DNA of 64,000 nucleotides from Lepraria neglecta (lineage: Eukaryota; Ascomycota; Lecanoromycetes; Lecanorales; Stereocaulaceae), in NCBI GenBank assembly GCA_033220425.1, contig CM065652.1:1798001-1862000 (forward strand), written 5' to 3'. This document shows, piece after piece, positions 22,440-34,166 of the stretch. The position numbers and the translations under genes were made by a program. The notes beneath the pieces were generated by a model. It was not told the origin of the DNA. It worked only from the letters and a program-made list of their open reading frames with translations, and ran no database searches. The first letter of the stretch is position 1, and every line of letters begins with the position of its first letter.

Positions 22440-24207
22440 TATAACTAGGCAGTCTGCTACTGGAAAGAATGCAATTCAACAAATCAGACTGTGCCCTTAA
22501 ATGTGTTGGAAGGCGGCACATTTTTCATCATCGGAATGATACTAAGGATGAAATAAATCATGCTAAAGACAAACCATGCGTATGTGGTGATGATAAGAAT
22601 GCCAAGGATAAGAATGTTGAAAGAATAAGAACCTAAGACCTCCCCGAAGAAGTCCTTGGTTCCTCAGCAGCAGGTACAGTTTTTCATCATGAGAACAAGG
22701 ACGATGATGAGAAAAGACGAGATGATCACTTTATTTCATGGGAATAAACCCGATGTACCTGTCCGTCAATGTTCTGAGTCCACGTGGATGTTGATTCTGC
22801 ACCTCGCTGCCGCTGCCGCTCGGCTACGGAGACAATTGATGGAAGTGGCAGCTTATTACATTCCAAAGGATTACTTTCACTAGAAATAATTCGCATACAC
22901 CGTAGTCATCAGTGAAGCAGGTTTTCATGTTCCAAGCCGATTGACCTGGGAATGGCTCAACAGGAGAGTGTCTTCTACCCGCAGGTTACATGTCGCTGAT
23001 GGTTATAACAGCAGATTCCCGCCTATCATGAGAGGCACTCAGGGGTGGGTACATCCAAAGGCCGTTGGGTGGCTATGGGACACCAGGACCATACATTGGA
23101 GGACCACACAAAAAGGGATCAGAGGCCCACGTTCTTAGGACTAAGACAGTTCTAACGCGTTTGTTTCGGAAATATATTGAGCTCGGTATGTGGTAAGCAG
23201 AGGAGCCAGGATGTTCTTCGGGAGGAGCCAGCCGGGCGTATTAAAGGGGGAGGGCAATGAACACGGTCTCTACACGCCTACACATGTACTGGGACAAGTA
23301 TGGGCATGGATGAGAGGCCGATTGGAGAGCGTCGGATCAATGTATAGGGCCACGGCGTCAACTCTTGGGTTGGCATGAAGGACGTAGGCTATGGGAATTA
23401 CTAGCTAGGGGACCAGTCTATCAATCAACAACACGCTGTGACGATGACCATGTTCCCAGCGAGAAATCCCAGACTAGCACCTCTTATGACCAGGCCCCGG
23501 TAGATCCTCGACTCACTGCCTTCTGGCCACCAGCTTTCAGACCCTTGTGAATGCCATTGTGCTAGCAAGAGGACTGTCGTAGCCTCGACCAGCTGGATAT
23601 AAGACAATGTTCGTGGAGGTCCTTGGGTGTGATTTCCATGTGCTCAAGCACTGTTGTAGCTAGCTAGTCGAGGGCCTTCGATCCTTGGTTGTCACGACTG
23701 CCCAGTAGTTCGCTTGATGGGTTCCAGTTGCCTCTCTATATCGATTCATGATTGAGGAGACCGCAACGCAATATCTATTGCTTTCGTCTTGCCTTATCCC
23801 AACTCTTGACGGGAGAACGACGCCCCGATATTCAGACTCACTTCATAAGATGCTGCAATGATAAATTTTGGAGGGCAATAATGGTCATCTCGATGCTGCA
23901 GATCCGCAAAGCTTGCTAGGTAAGGTTCCGCAAGAGTGGTAGGTAGTTCGAGGCCGCGTCTATTGTGGGGTGATGGAATTCTTCAGTCTGTCATATGGAT
24001 ATCGCATCTAGGGGATAGGCACTAGGCATTAGCGCAGAACAGTAGCGTGTTGCAGCTGTTGAAGTAGGGCAATGAGTCGAGAGAAGATGAAGGGACGAGA
24101 GGAGTACTTCATATTTCCCCCCCAATATCCCTCGATTGGTGTGGGAGTACCAATGACTCATATGGCTGCAAAGACAGGTGGATTTATCAATACATGTCCT
24201 AGACATC
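22440..24207. other. Gene-free stretch
   Basis: It holds several 60-75 codon open frames on the plus strand, none with protein-like composition, a domain or splice support. No repeat was recognised up to the transposon-like element at 24208. Confidence 0.45.
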
Positions 24208-24397
24208 CACGCCCTCGCCAAAAAAAGGTTCACGTTTTTCCGGGCGGCCCCCCATAAGCGAGCCCCTAAATTAGCGCCCCACAACTACTAAATTCTTCCT
24301 ATTCTACACCTTCGAACCCTATATCAATAGGGGGTCTTCGGGTTGATCCGGGGCCCGCGTTCTGGGGTAGTGTGAACTTTTTTTTGGCGAGGGCGTG
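24208..24397. mobile_element. 190-bp MITE with terminal inverted repeats
   Basis: The element begins CACGCCCTCGCCAAAAAAA and ends TTTTTTTTGGCGAGGGCGTG. The arms are about 26 bp and complementary apart from the length of the A/T run. ACATC lies immediately outside both ends (24203-24207 and 24398-24402), a five-base target-site duplication. It has no coding capacity, so it would depend on a transposase supplied elsewhere. The clean ends suggest fairly recent insertion. Confidence 0.8.
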
Positions 24398-24486
24398 ACA
24401 TCCCCACCTTTTTAAACACAAACCAAAAAATCTTCTCTTCTCTCTCCTCCTGCCTCTTTCCACTTCCAACTTTCTTTGGTCTGGCC

Positions 24487-24526
24487 AACACACACACACA
24501 TATATATATATACACACACACACACA
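24487..24526. repeat. CA/TA compound microsatellite
   Basis: A run of CA, then TA, then CA dinucleotides, located in the presumed 5' leader of the F-box-like gene. Confidence 0.9.
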
Positions 24527-24606
24527 ATCAATCTCAGTAAACAGTCTGATCCCACATTGCGGAGACAAGATGGCCAATAGCATCACCATAGCATGGGCGA
24601 CGCCTG

Positions 24607-25524
24607 TTGACGCTGCCACTCTGGGCCACAATCCATATCTTCAGACTTTGTGTCCAACACGCCCCGCCTGGCGCGCCTCTAGGCCAACTGCCTCCCGAGC
24701 TTGTCGAAATTGTGGCTGCCCAAATTCAGCAACCACGTTTCGAGAAGCGCATGAAGAAATGGGAAAAGTCGGTCAGCTGCGCAGCAGGCAATTGCAGTCC
24801 ATCTGAACATTTCAATCGGAAGAAAACGTTCAACAGCATTAGATACGACGAGCACTTTCAAGCAGTGGAAACTTTCCTACCCAAGGTGGAGGATAACTCA
24901 TTCATCGAAAAGAGCGACAAGTTTGCGAAGTGCAGGAAGGTCTGTGATCCCTTAAAGTGCGGAAAGCATTTCACGCTAAATGCATGTGTACAGATATTTG
25001 CTCAGGACTTTGGTCTTGAAGCTTATTTCACAGTCCACCATGACTATGCTAAGAATTACTGGAAATCACGTCAAGCCATTGTGCTTGCTTATCTAATTCT
25101 ACCATCGATGCATTCGGCTTTGAAGACTATCTCCGGTCCTCAAGTGGTCTCTTACATGTCCTCTATCATTATCGACCCTTCGATCTTCCGGGATCCCTCG
25201 CCAGACCACAAAGCTCGGTTTCAGACAGCTATGCGCACTCTTCAGCTTAGAACAGCGCTCTGTGCGTGGCACATAACAAAGTTTCATCCAACTTCTGAGC
25301 GTCTTCCCTTGGCCGAGAGGGGTACGCCTCGATATGGGACGCCAGGTTGTAAACAATTTAACCGTGAGGCTGCTGGTATGTTAGCTTGCAATCTGGCTTT
25401 GAGAGCAAAGGCTGATGAACATAGCGCTGACAGGGTCTTCGGAATGGCCAAAACTTATGATTTTGGGTTCTGGAGAGCGCGAAGCCGAGCCCGCCCTCTA
25501 TTGGTAGGAAACCCATACATTTGA
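24607..25524 (+). CDS. F-box-like protein, start unclear
   Basis: The open frame gives about 305 residues. It carries an F-box-like opening, LGQLPPELVEIVAAQIQ (about residues 25-42), typical of the large Pezizomycotina F-box families that present substrates to SCF ubiquitin ligases. The remainder is globular with Cys pairs (CRKVCDPLKCGKHF), but no substrate-binding repeats are recognised. There is no ATG ahead of the F-box in this frame: the frame opens with TTG, while the good ATG at 24570 is one base out of register. Either a short intron was missed or the gene carries a frameshift. The stop is at 25522-25524. Confidence 0.55.
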   Translation: MTLPLWATIHIFRLCVQHAPPGAPLGQLPPELVEIVAAQIQQPRFEKRMKKWEKSVSCAAGNCSPSEHFNRKKTFNSIRYDEHFQAVETFLPKVEDNSFIEKSDKFAKCRKVCDPLKCGKHFTLNACVQIFAQDFGLEAYFTVHHDYAKNYWKSRQAIVLAYLILPSMHSALKTISGPQVVSYMSSIIIDPSIFRDPSPDHKARFQTAMRTLQLRTALCAWHITKFHPTSERLPLAERGTPRYGTPGCKQFNREAAGMLACNLALRAKADEHSADRVFGMAKTYDFGFWRARSRARPLLVGNPYI

Positions 25525-26386
25525 GCCTGCGTTCTTGCTCAACATTCGACTAGATGATACATCTTTTCAACATACTCTGCCTTCACTGGCGCTTAGCCAA
25601 CAAGCATTAAAGACGTTCCTATTCGATTGCGGCGTAAGTACCCTCGACGCCGTTACCACGTGTCTTGGACCTTTCCGCCAATCGAACATTAGCAGCCAAA
25701 AGCCAAAGTGTCTATTGCTCACTTGCTGCAATGACATACTCAGAAATCATCTTGCTCGTAAGGACAGGGGGTAATTATATCGCATTCGAAGGGTAGGGAG
25801 GCTAGCTGGAAAGATTAAGGAATGTTGTTCTTCGTTCAAGGCCATTTTTCGCTCTAGAGCTGATATCTCCAATCACTCCACATCGTGCAGAGCTTCTTGC
25901 TCATCACACTTTTGTACTACAGACTAATCAAATCATTCATGGCTCAATATGTTTGCAAAAAAGATAGCGATGATGAGAAGGCTTTCGGTAACCAAATTTG
26001 CTTACGTTCATCATCCTTTGTAGGACACCCTTATTCTACTTATCCGTGAATATAAATCATCACGTCTCTTGTCCTATAGTAGAGCACCCGGCGCATGTAG
26101 AAGATGGCCTCTATTAGGATCGTGAGGTTGTGTGGAGATGGCCCAGCAATCCCCCTGTGTGGGCATAACAGCCGCTGCTTCGGCCGAGGCTGGCTCGCTG
26201 GAACGCCGAATTGGTAAGCCAACTCACCCACGCGTCTTGCAGAAATTGACGTGAATGTAGACTTCATTCGATGTCTTATATTCTGTCAATTGACCTTAGA
26301 AGGCCCATTGAACAGGTCTCACACCCACACAATGGCTTGACTGCCTTAGAATTGAGACTGTCTGCAATGCTCTCACCGTCCCGACC
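25525..26386. other. Intergenic, promoter of GT8 gene
   Basis: Holds the 3' flank of the F-box-like gene and the promoter of the glycosyltransferase. An 79-codon plus-strand frame (25535-25774) has no motif. Nothing else is supported. Confidence 0.45.
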
Positions 26387-27581
26387 ATGCAGACCCGCTT
26401 CTCTCCCCCCTTAAAACCTATCCGGCTCTCCCACACACCACGTCCCAAATCCTTCCTCCGCCGCTATTCTCGATGGCTCTATGCCCTACTCGCCCTTCTA
26501 TTTCTCTACCTTTGGCGCTCATCCTCCATCACCCTCCTCCCATCCCGCCCTCTCGTCCACGCCCCTTCTCTCATCTACAAAAACGTCGACTGGTCACGCT
26601 ACGCCTATAGCCAATATGCAACCAATAGCGCCTATCTCTGCAACACCGTCATGGTCTTCGAAGCCCTCCAACGCCTTGGTAGCAAAGCCGACCGAATCCT
26701 GTTTTACCCGCAAGAGTGGGATACCGATATTGCCAGCCTGGATGACCGAGACAGCCAATTACTAGTTAAAGCGAGGGATTGGTACAATGTGAAGCTCATG
26801 CCTGCGGAGATAACGAAAGCGGACGATGACGCCTGGAACACGAGTTTTACGAAGTTCATGGCGTGGGGCCAGGACCAGTATGATCGGGTGTTGCAGATGG
26901 ATTCGGATATTACGCTTTTGAAGCATCTCGATGAGCTATTCTTGGTACCGAAGGCACCGGTTGCAATGCTTAGAGCATACTGGAGAATACCCGAGGAGAG
27001 GAGGTTGACGAGTTTCTTTCTCTTGCTTGAGCCGTCAATGGATGTCTACCAGCAATTGATGGTCGAGGCGAGACCAGATCACAGAGGGAAGACTGAGTAC
27101 GATATGGAGATCTTGAACCGCTTCTATGGTGACTCGGCAATGGTGCTGCCGCATCGGCAGTATGGGCTATTGAGTGGAGAGTTCAGGGTGGACGTTCATA
27201 AGAATTATCTGGGCAACGATTTAGAGACGTGGGATCCGGAAAGAGTGATGAAGGAGGCGAGCCTGGTACACTTTTCAGACTGGCCTCTGCCCAAACCATG
27301 GATTATGTGGCCGCACACGTTGATAGGAGACGTCATGCCTAGATGCAAGCTTCGGGAAAAGCTTGGCGAAAAGGACTGTAGGAACAAGGATATATGGATG
27401 GGACTGTATGATGACTTTAGGAGGAGGCGGAAGGTACGTCCGATCCTATGGGTGTGTGGCCATAAGAGTGCTAATATTGAGGGTACCATAGGATATCTGC
27501 GCGTTGCTCTCGGCCCCAGCGCCTGAATGGCCTCCACGAAACACTTCGAAGGAAGATAAGAAGCCTAAGGGACATGTATAA
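26387..27581 (+). CDS. GT8-type glycosyltransferase, type II membrane protein
   Basis: Exon 1 is 26387-27433 and exon 2 is 27492-27581, with a 58-nt intron (gtacgt, branch GCTAAT, catag), giving about 378 residues. Residues 30-43 are a signal anchor (WLYALLALLFLYLW) after a basic cytosolic tail, the usual Golgi type II layout. The catalytic domain has the metal-binding DSD at about residues 172-174 (LQMDSDITLLKHLDELF), and HFSDWPLPKPW near residue 300 fits the second GT8 metal/sugar site. Splicing replaces the read-through tail by DICALLSAPAPEWPPRN, a conserved ending of this family, so the intron is well supported. A GNT1-like or glycogenin-like transfer of a sugar nucleotide is likely. The acceptor is unknown. 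Confidence 0.85.
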
Positions 27582-28515
27582 TCTCCTGTTTCTCACATGA
27601 AAATACTTGGTGTCTTGTCTGAACCTTTTTGCCTCCATTCCCAGTTGCTCATGTCCAGGTTGTCAATTTCCAATGCCATTGTTTCCCCCTTCAAAGCTCG
27701 GCCTTAGCAGCCATACACCGCACAAAACTTCAACTCAACCGATTTCCATGCTATGACTTGCAGTGCCACAACATCTTTTTCATCTTCCGATCCGCTGATG
27801 AAGCACAGTCTAGTCATAGCCATGGGGAATGTTCATGAACTGCTAAGATCAGGTGAAAGACGATGTTGAATTTATGTCTAAGCGATGAAGACATGATGTT
27901 CCTGAACCGTGTTTCATCAGGAAGAAGGAGGTAATTTTCCCCGAAGTCGAGTTTCTATGTGTCATGGCATGTTAGTTTGATCTAGGTGCCATTACCGTAA
28001 GATTATTGGTCATTCCTGGCGCCGACGCCGAGTCGCCACCACTCCAGAATCCAGAAAAGAAAATCGAAGTTTTCGCAAGAGCTGAAGCTTCTATTCCCTA
28101 GTTTATTAAAGTTCGCCCTACAACCGGTCATGCAAAAGTCAATGGTAAAGTAGAACATATGGCGAATCTATTTATAACATGGCTAAAATACGGATGTTCC
28201 CAAAGGGCATTGCTGCAATGGCCATTTGGGGCAAATTTATCGCTAAAGTGTTACAAAGAAACGCTAAGAAGAGCTTCGAGATTTGTTCTTTCGAATGCCA
28301 CATTACGTATGGAGACCCTTGCAAGCAATCCGTTGGCCAGAATGAGGCTGACTTTGCACCATCCGAACTATCCCTGTCGGCCATGCGACGAGGCTAGAAG
28401 GAGAGTTCTGGACTATGTAGGTGAGAAGATACTGACTTCGGTCCTCGAGGTTCAGTGTGTCAAGGGAGAGCCAAGTCTTCCCGCGGCCATACTACATTGT
28501 TTGACTGCCACCAAC
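27582..28515. other. Intergenic between GT8 and 2OG oxygenase genes
   Basis: 3' flank of GT8 and 5' flank of the oxygenase. The open frame 28159-28515 upstream of the oxygenase ATG is in frame with it, but has no homology-like character and is treated as leader. Confidence 0.4.
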
Positions 28516-29639
28516 ATGGTTGTAAAACTTCAAACCCTCGACTTTGCTGACTTCACATCTGGTCCAGCCGAGCGCCGAGAAGCAGTCGCGAAGCAACTCG
28601 GAAACTCCTTTATAAACCATAGCTTCGTCAAGCTCATCAATCACGGAGTGCCTGACGCACTTGTGCAGGACCTCTTTGCATGGGTATGTTTTAACAGGAC
28701 CAGCGTTGCCCCACACAAGGCTGACTAGATCCTTCACAGAGCAAAAAGTTCTTCAAGTTGAATCGGGAGCAAAAAAGCAAGCTTCCTCACGTCCCGAATA
28801 GCGGTCTCCAAAGAGGATGGAGCGGCAAGGGCTCAGAACAAACAGCGTATCTTCACAAGGGAAATGTTGGGGAAATTGCACCTGAGCACCTCGTAGACGA
28901 GAAGGTTAGTGAAGATACTCCCAGCAATTTCATCTTCCAGCCCAATTGAAGTTTCTCTCTTTACAGGAGCATTTCGACTGCGGTCCTCCAAACGACGACC
29001 AACATCCCAACTTCTGGCCCGCACCCGAAGATCTGCCTGGCTTCCGCAAATTCTTCGAGCATTTATACACCTACGGCCAAACGATCTCCCTCCAAATAAT
29101 GAAAGCCTGCGAAGTCGGCCTCAACCTCCTACCCGGCACACTCACAGCACGCTGCGACCCCGCCGCTTCCGAATTTCGCTTTAACCACAACCCGGCCGTC
29201 TCGATCGAGAAGCTCCAACAGCGGCTCCAAAAGCGCACCTGGCCGCGCACAGACCTTGGCATCATCACCCTCCTCTTTCAAGACACAGTCGGCGAGCTGG
29301 AGCTCGAAGACCGAAAAGGTGGGGGATTCTCTCCCGTCGTGAGGGAAGGTGATAATGAGATGGTCATTAACATCTCCGACACACTCCAGCGGTGGACGAA
29401 TGACTGCATTCGGGCAGGACTGCATCAAGTGACGAATCCAGTGCCGCAGAAAGATGATGAAGCGGGGATGCTGGCCGAGCGGTATTCGTGCGTTTTCTTC
29501 CTCAAGGCGCATAGAGAGACGAATGTGGGTGCGCTAACTACCTACATTTATTACTAAGCAGCAGCCGGCCAAGTAAAAGGATATCAGTGCGCTGCAGTTT
29601 CGGTATGAGAGGACGCAGGAGGTTTATACGACTGCTTGA
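28516..29639 (+). CDS. 2OG-Fe(II) oxygenase lacking one iron-binding His
   Basis: Four exons, 28516-28683, 28740-28904, 28967-29524 and 29580-29639, give about 316 residues. The N-terminal DIOX_N part is clear (FVKLINHGVPDALVQDLF) and the jelly-roll core reads TDLGIITLLFQDTVGELEL. This is the isopenicillin-N-synthase/ISP7-like group that oxidises small molecules with 2-oxoglutarate. The distal His (GLHQV, about 264) and the 2-oxoglutarate-binding RYS (about 283-285) are present. The first iron ligand of the HxD pair is Arg (WPRTDLG, codon CGC) instead of His, about residue 205. The last exon restores a typical ending (FRYERTQEVYTTA). With one ligand missing the enzyme may be inactive or have altered metal binding. 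Confidence 0.8.
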
Positions 29640-30551
29640 TGTGGGGAGTGAAGAGGGGAGTAAGGGCATGGGAGAGGTTGTTGGCGCAAGGTTGGACTCA
29701 TTATGTTCTATTGAGTTGTGGGGCTGCATGTCGAAAATGTTGATCACTTTTCGCCTCTCATTAATGCGGGTTTTAGATTTACTTTGCACTCGCGCTCTGT
29801 TCGCTGCAAACCATCCTCAACAGTGAACCACAACGCCCAGAAATTCTCTCTTTGAACGTTGATAAGACAATAGGCCAGCTACTTAGATGAAAAGCCAGGT
29901 TGGTAGGAACGTATCATTCAGTTGCCAAAATTGGATGGGTGCTTGTGTAACTTTGAGAGAAAATTGTGGATAACAGGTAGCAGCCTCTCGCATTCACTTC
30001 ACACTTCCATCATTATCCGGCAATGGCCCTTCATCTTCACTAGACTAGTCCATCAATGCGTTACGATGATGCATTGCCATATCATCATCATCATCGTTAC
30101 CACCACCGCCACCCGATGATGATGACACGCAACTGCCCCCAAAAATTGGCAGTCTTTGGTAAACATGGAAGGCGCGATGAACTCCAGAAAGACCTTAACC
30201 CTTCACACAGCGTCGCATCCTGAAGAGCATCCAATTTCCGAATAATGCTTCCAGCGGGCCAATCTATCATTTGCAACAATTTTTGGGATTATACCCTACA
30301 TCTGACTGCATCCCATTAATTCACTCCTAACCTCGCTGTTCGGCATACTGGCCTTCTTCAAGGCTTCAACACATTCCATACATCACACCTCATTGGATGC
30401 ATACCATCAATCAGCAACACAAAGTCTGAGACCTCGTCGCTAAAGGCAGTTCATGCTTGGCTTGCAACCACTAAGCACCAGTGTCTTGCCTGAAATCTTC
30501 ACCATCAAAAGCAATTCATGTCCAGTTTGCGACCACTGAGCTACGACTACC
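29640..30551. other. Intergenic with ATC/CCA microsatellites and a leader repeat
   Basis: Short (ATC)n and (CCA/CCG)n runs lie near 30079-30125. Just before the next gene, a segment of about 40 bases (AGTTCATGCTTGGCTTGCAA..., 30450) recurs in diverged form at about 30515. No gene is supported. Confidence 0.45.
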
Positions 30552-32189
30552 ATGGCCTCCGCTACCAAGACTGCCTACCAAATCCTCGGCATCGGCGAAC
30601 AGGCGCAACAGAAGGAAATCAAAGATGCGTACAAAAGGATGGCCCTTCGGTCTCATCCAGACAAGAATCCTAACGATCCACAAGCGAAATCAATATTTCA
30701 ATTGGTCAGTCAGAGCTGGATTCCAAACGTCCATTCATTCACTCATCACGTATCCAGTTTCTGACTAACCATACCAATGCTTTACAGGTTTCCGAAGCCT
30801 ATGAGACCCTTATCGACGCCAACCGACGAGTTATCTATGACGCAAAGCTACGGTCTCAGCGCGGAACACCAAGACTCTCAAGAGTACAGCGAACCCAATG
30901 GGATGTCTTTGATGGCGGCGCCGAGATGCCATCGTGGGCTCCACCCCCGCGGCGATCTACCTATGACTGGGCCTCTGGCTTTCAACAACGTCAACCAGAC
31001 TACTCATCATATCACTATTGGCATAAATTTGAGGGCGGCCACCGACCGTCAACACCAGACCCAAGGCCCAGCTGGGACAACAATGGCCCAAGACCTGGAC
31101 CAGAACCACCAAATGATTACCCGAGTTGGGATAATGCCCAAAAGAATTGGCAGTCTTATACACCGCCGTCCCCTGACTGGGACAAGATGTGGGTTAAAGA
31201 CCAACAAGAGAAGGCAGAACGACTGAAGAAGGAGCGCGAGGCCGAGCAAGTTCGTCAAGCAGAAGCGGAAAACGAACGTCACAAGAGGCAATGGCCCCTC
31301 CGCCAGATGAAACTTCTAAACGAAGTTCTGAGTTTGGACGACGATATTGCGAGGCTGGAAGGGGGAAATTGCCAGGTCGAAACTCAATCGCACGGGAAAT
31401 AACACAGATGATGATAGGGGTGCGGGGGAGATCTTCGACCAAGAGATCATGCTCAACAGTCGGAAAAGGAAATTGCAGCAGTCGCTTGGGAACCACATTG
31501 CTATATGCAAGCAACAAAGAAAGAAAGGATGGGTCGAACAGGCAGAGAAGGCGGAGAAGAACCTAAGTGACGCAAGAGCGGAAGGGGCAGAACCCAAGGT
31601 TGCTGAACAAAGGGAGCGGGAACAGAAGCCTGAACAGCAGAACTGTAAGGGGAAAGAACCAGGAAAGGAGGAGACACATGGGGACACTTTCGGTGGGAAT
31701 GACCAGCAGGATGGGGTAGCAGACCCACGCCATCAAGAAAAGCCGGGGGCAAAGACCGCGGACACCAAGAAAGAAACGGGTTCGCAGAAGCACCTCCGGG
31801 AGTGGCTAGCTGGGCTAGAGCACCCGAATCTGCATCTATGGTCAAGTCCCAATACTTCCAGACCCAGCCCGCCTCCTCCAGATCCCCCAAGTACGACCGG
31901 CGAAACTGACCCGGAACCCCTGATCCCAGATCTTAAGCAAAGCGTGCCGACGTCCGTTTCTTCCGACATACACAACGATTCAGCGCATGATCCCCATCTC
32001 TCACATCTGGAAGTGCATAGGGGGTTCTGGGAATTCGCCTCGGGGGAACAAAAGTGCGTTGTTTGTCTCGAAGGAGGAGCGGCACTGCAGTGTCCAATAT
32101 GCGACAAGATGTTTTGTGGAGCTTGCAAGGACTCCTACGCTGGAGATTCGGTGCCTTCAGGGGCTCCTACCCTGGCCCGTAGGTGGTGA
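30552..32189 (+). CDS. J-domain protein with zinc-binding C-terminus, frameshifted
   Basis: Exon 1 is 30552-30704 (51 codons), the intron is 30705-30787, and exon 2 starts at 30788. Residues 5-75 are a J domain with an intact HPD (MALRSHPDKN) and YETLIDANRRVIYD. A Pro/Trp-rich segment and a charged coiled coil follow. In the run of five G at 31361-31365 the frame runs into a stop at 31400-31402. Reading one base over, the coiled coil continues without interruption (LEG, then EIARSKLNR) to 32189. The C-terminus has a Cys cluster of RING/treble-clef spacing (KCVVCLEGG...CPICDKMFCGAC). The lesion is one extra G, from either real mutation or homopolymer error. The layout (J domain, coiled coil, terminal Cys cluster) matches the gene at 17641-19199. 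Confidence 0.7.
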
Positions 32190-32565
32190 GACAGCTTGGT
32201 GTCCCAGGCGGTCGGCGTCCAGGGGGGGACTTTTACCCTCCAGATGGTCAGGCTGTTGGACGTTAACCTAGATGGCCGGCGTTTGAAGGGAGAAGATATC
32301 CCGGTGACTTCGGGATACTGGATGGACAATACAAGATGTTCTGCGCATTGTTAAGGTAGCAACAAGCACCTTCCTGATACGCAAACATTGACTAACGCAA
32401 AGGAGAGCTAGCTCGTACTGATAAGAAAGATAAGAGAATATATGGTTTATATCCATCTTCTCATGCTCAGTGGGTTAAGCCTGGATCATTGAGGGTAATG
32501 GTGATAGTGCGTTTAAATACAAATATAGAGTCATTTCACCTTTCAAACTTACATGAGTTTACAGT
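32190..32565. other. Intergenic
   Basis: 3' flank of the J-domain gene and promoter of the dihydropyrimidinase. The frame past the TGA at 32187 stays open for about 50 codons, so the J-domain gene might extend a little, but no motif supports this. Confidence 0.35.
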
Positions 32566-34166
32566 ATGAGTTCCTACGATCTCATGATCATCAACGGCCT
32601 CGTAGTAACAGCATCTGATATCGGCCACTATGATGTTGCTATCAAAAACGAAAAGATTGCCTTGTTGGCCCCTACAGGCTCACTGGCAGGCATTGAAGCA
32701 GACAAAGTGATTGATGCAGAGGGAGGCTATGTCATGGTACTTTTCCATCTGGCCTTCCCAGCCCCCAATGATAATACTAACCCGAGTACTTGACCAGCCG
32801 GGCGGCGTTGATGCCCATGTCCATCTTGAAGAACCGCCTCTTTTTGGCAAAGGGAGGAGTGCAGACACTTATGAGACAGGTAATGCAGTCCACTCCCCGT
32901 GACCTTTGCCACCATCTCAGCTTTAAATGCATAACAGGAACGAGATCCGCGATCTGCGGGGGCACAACAACCGTAATCACATTCGCGCCTCAAAGCAAGG
33001 ACCGTACCTCTCTCCTCTCAGTCCTAGAAGAAACCCACAAAAAAGCAGAAAACAATTGCTACACAGATTATTCCTTCCACCTTCTCCTCTCTAACCCCAC
33101 TCCCTCCATCCTAAATGAATTTCCAAACCTAAGGAACGAAGGCATCTCCTCACTGAAGATATACATGACATACGAAGCGCTCCAACTCCGCGACAACCAA
33201 ATCCTAGACGTGCTCTTAGCGGCTCGGAAAGACTCCATCACAACTATGATCCACGCTGAAAACGGCGACATCCTATCTTGGATGACTGATCAGCTCGAAC
33301 AAAGAGGTTTAGTCGAGCCTAAATACCATGCCACCTCTCGGCCACAACTCGTAGAAACAGAAGCGACGAACAGAGCCATCACTCTCTCAGAGATAATTGA
33401 TACGCCGATCCTAATCGTGCACGTCTCCTCCCCCTCCGCAGCCACCCACATCCGCAACGCCCAAACACGAGGCTTACCAATCTATGCCGAGACATGCCCA
33501 CAGTATCTCTTCCTCACGCGCGATGACCTCGATAAGCCAGGCTTCGAGGGCGCGAAATGCGTATGTTCGCCCCCTCCGCGCGAGGGGAAGGAAGATCATG
33601 AGGGTATTTGGCTCGGATTACAGAACGGGACGTTCACGGTGCTGAGTTCTGATCACTGTCCCTTCGTATATGAGGACGCCGAGCTCGGGAAGAAGAGCGT
33701 AATAAGTGCGGAGTTTCCGCTGGGTAGGTTTAGGTACATACCCAACGGCTGTCCCGGTATCGAGACGAGATTACCGCTCGTGCTTAGCGAAGCCAGGCTT
33801 GAGCTGAGTAAATTTGTGGAAGTTACGAGTACGAATGCTGCGAAGTTGTATGGTTTGTATCCGCGGAAAGGGGCTTTGTTGCCGGGACTGAGTGATGCGG
33901 ATTTGGTGGTTTGGTATCCGCCTGGGAGGTTGGAGGAGTGGAGGGTTAGGAATGAGGAGTTGCATCATGGGGTTGATTATACGCCTTTTGAGGGGAGGGT
34001 GGTGAGGAATTGGCCGCGGTATACGGTTTTGAGGGGGAAGGTGGTGTGGGAGAGGGATGGGGTTGGGGTGTTGGGGGAGAAGGGGTGGGGACGGTTTTTG
34101 AGGAGGGGGGTGAGTTCTTTGGGGGGCGGGAGTAAGAAGGAGGCGTGGGATGTTGAGAGGTTCTAG
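32566..34166 (+). CDS. Dihydropyrimidinase / hydantoinase-type amidohydrolase
   Basis: Three exons, 32566-32736, 32798-32879 and 32938-34166, with GT-AG introns, give about 493 residues. The amidohydrolase metal site is complete: PGGVDAHVHLE (His64, His66), the carboxylated Lys in SLKIYMTYEAL, the His in TMIHAEN, the His in LIVHVSS, and the Asp in LSSDHCPF. The enzyme opens cyclic amides such as dihydrouracil or hydantoins. Length and motif order match the dihydropyrimidinase family well. It converges with a nitrilase-family gene at 35030-36385, which could act on a released carbamoyl or nitrile compound, but this pairing is inference. The last third is GC-rich, so long antisense frames appear there. 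Confidence 0.9.

Noticed and set aside
30450-30550. tRNA-like paired repeats before the third J gene
   Set aside because: The two diverged copies do not fold into a cloverleaf with recognisable A and B boxes; treated as a leader repeat.
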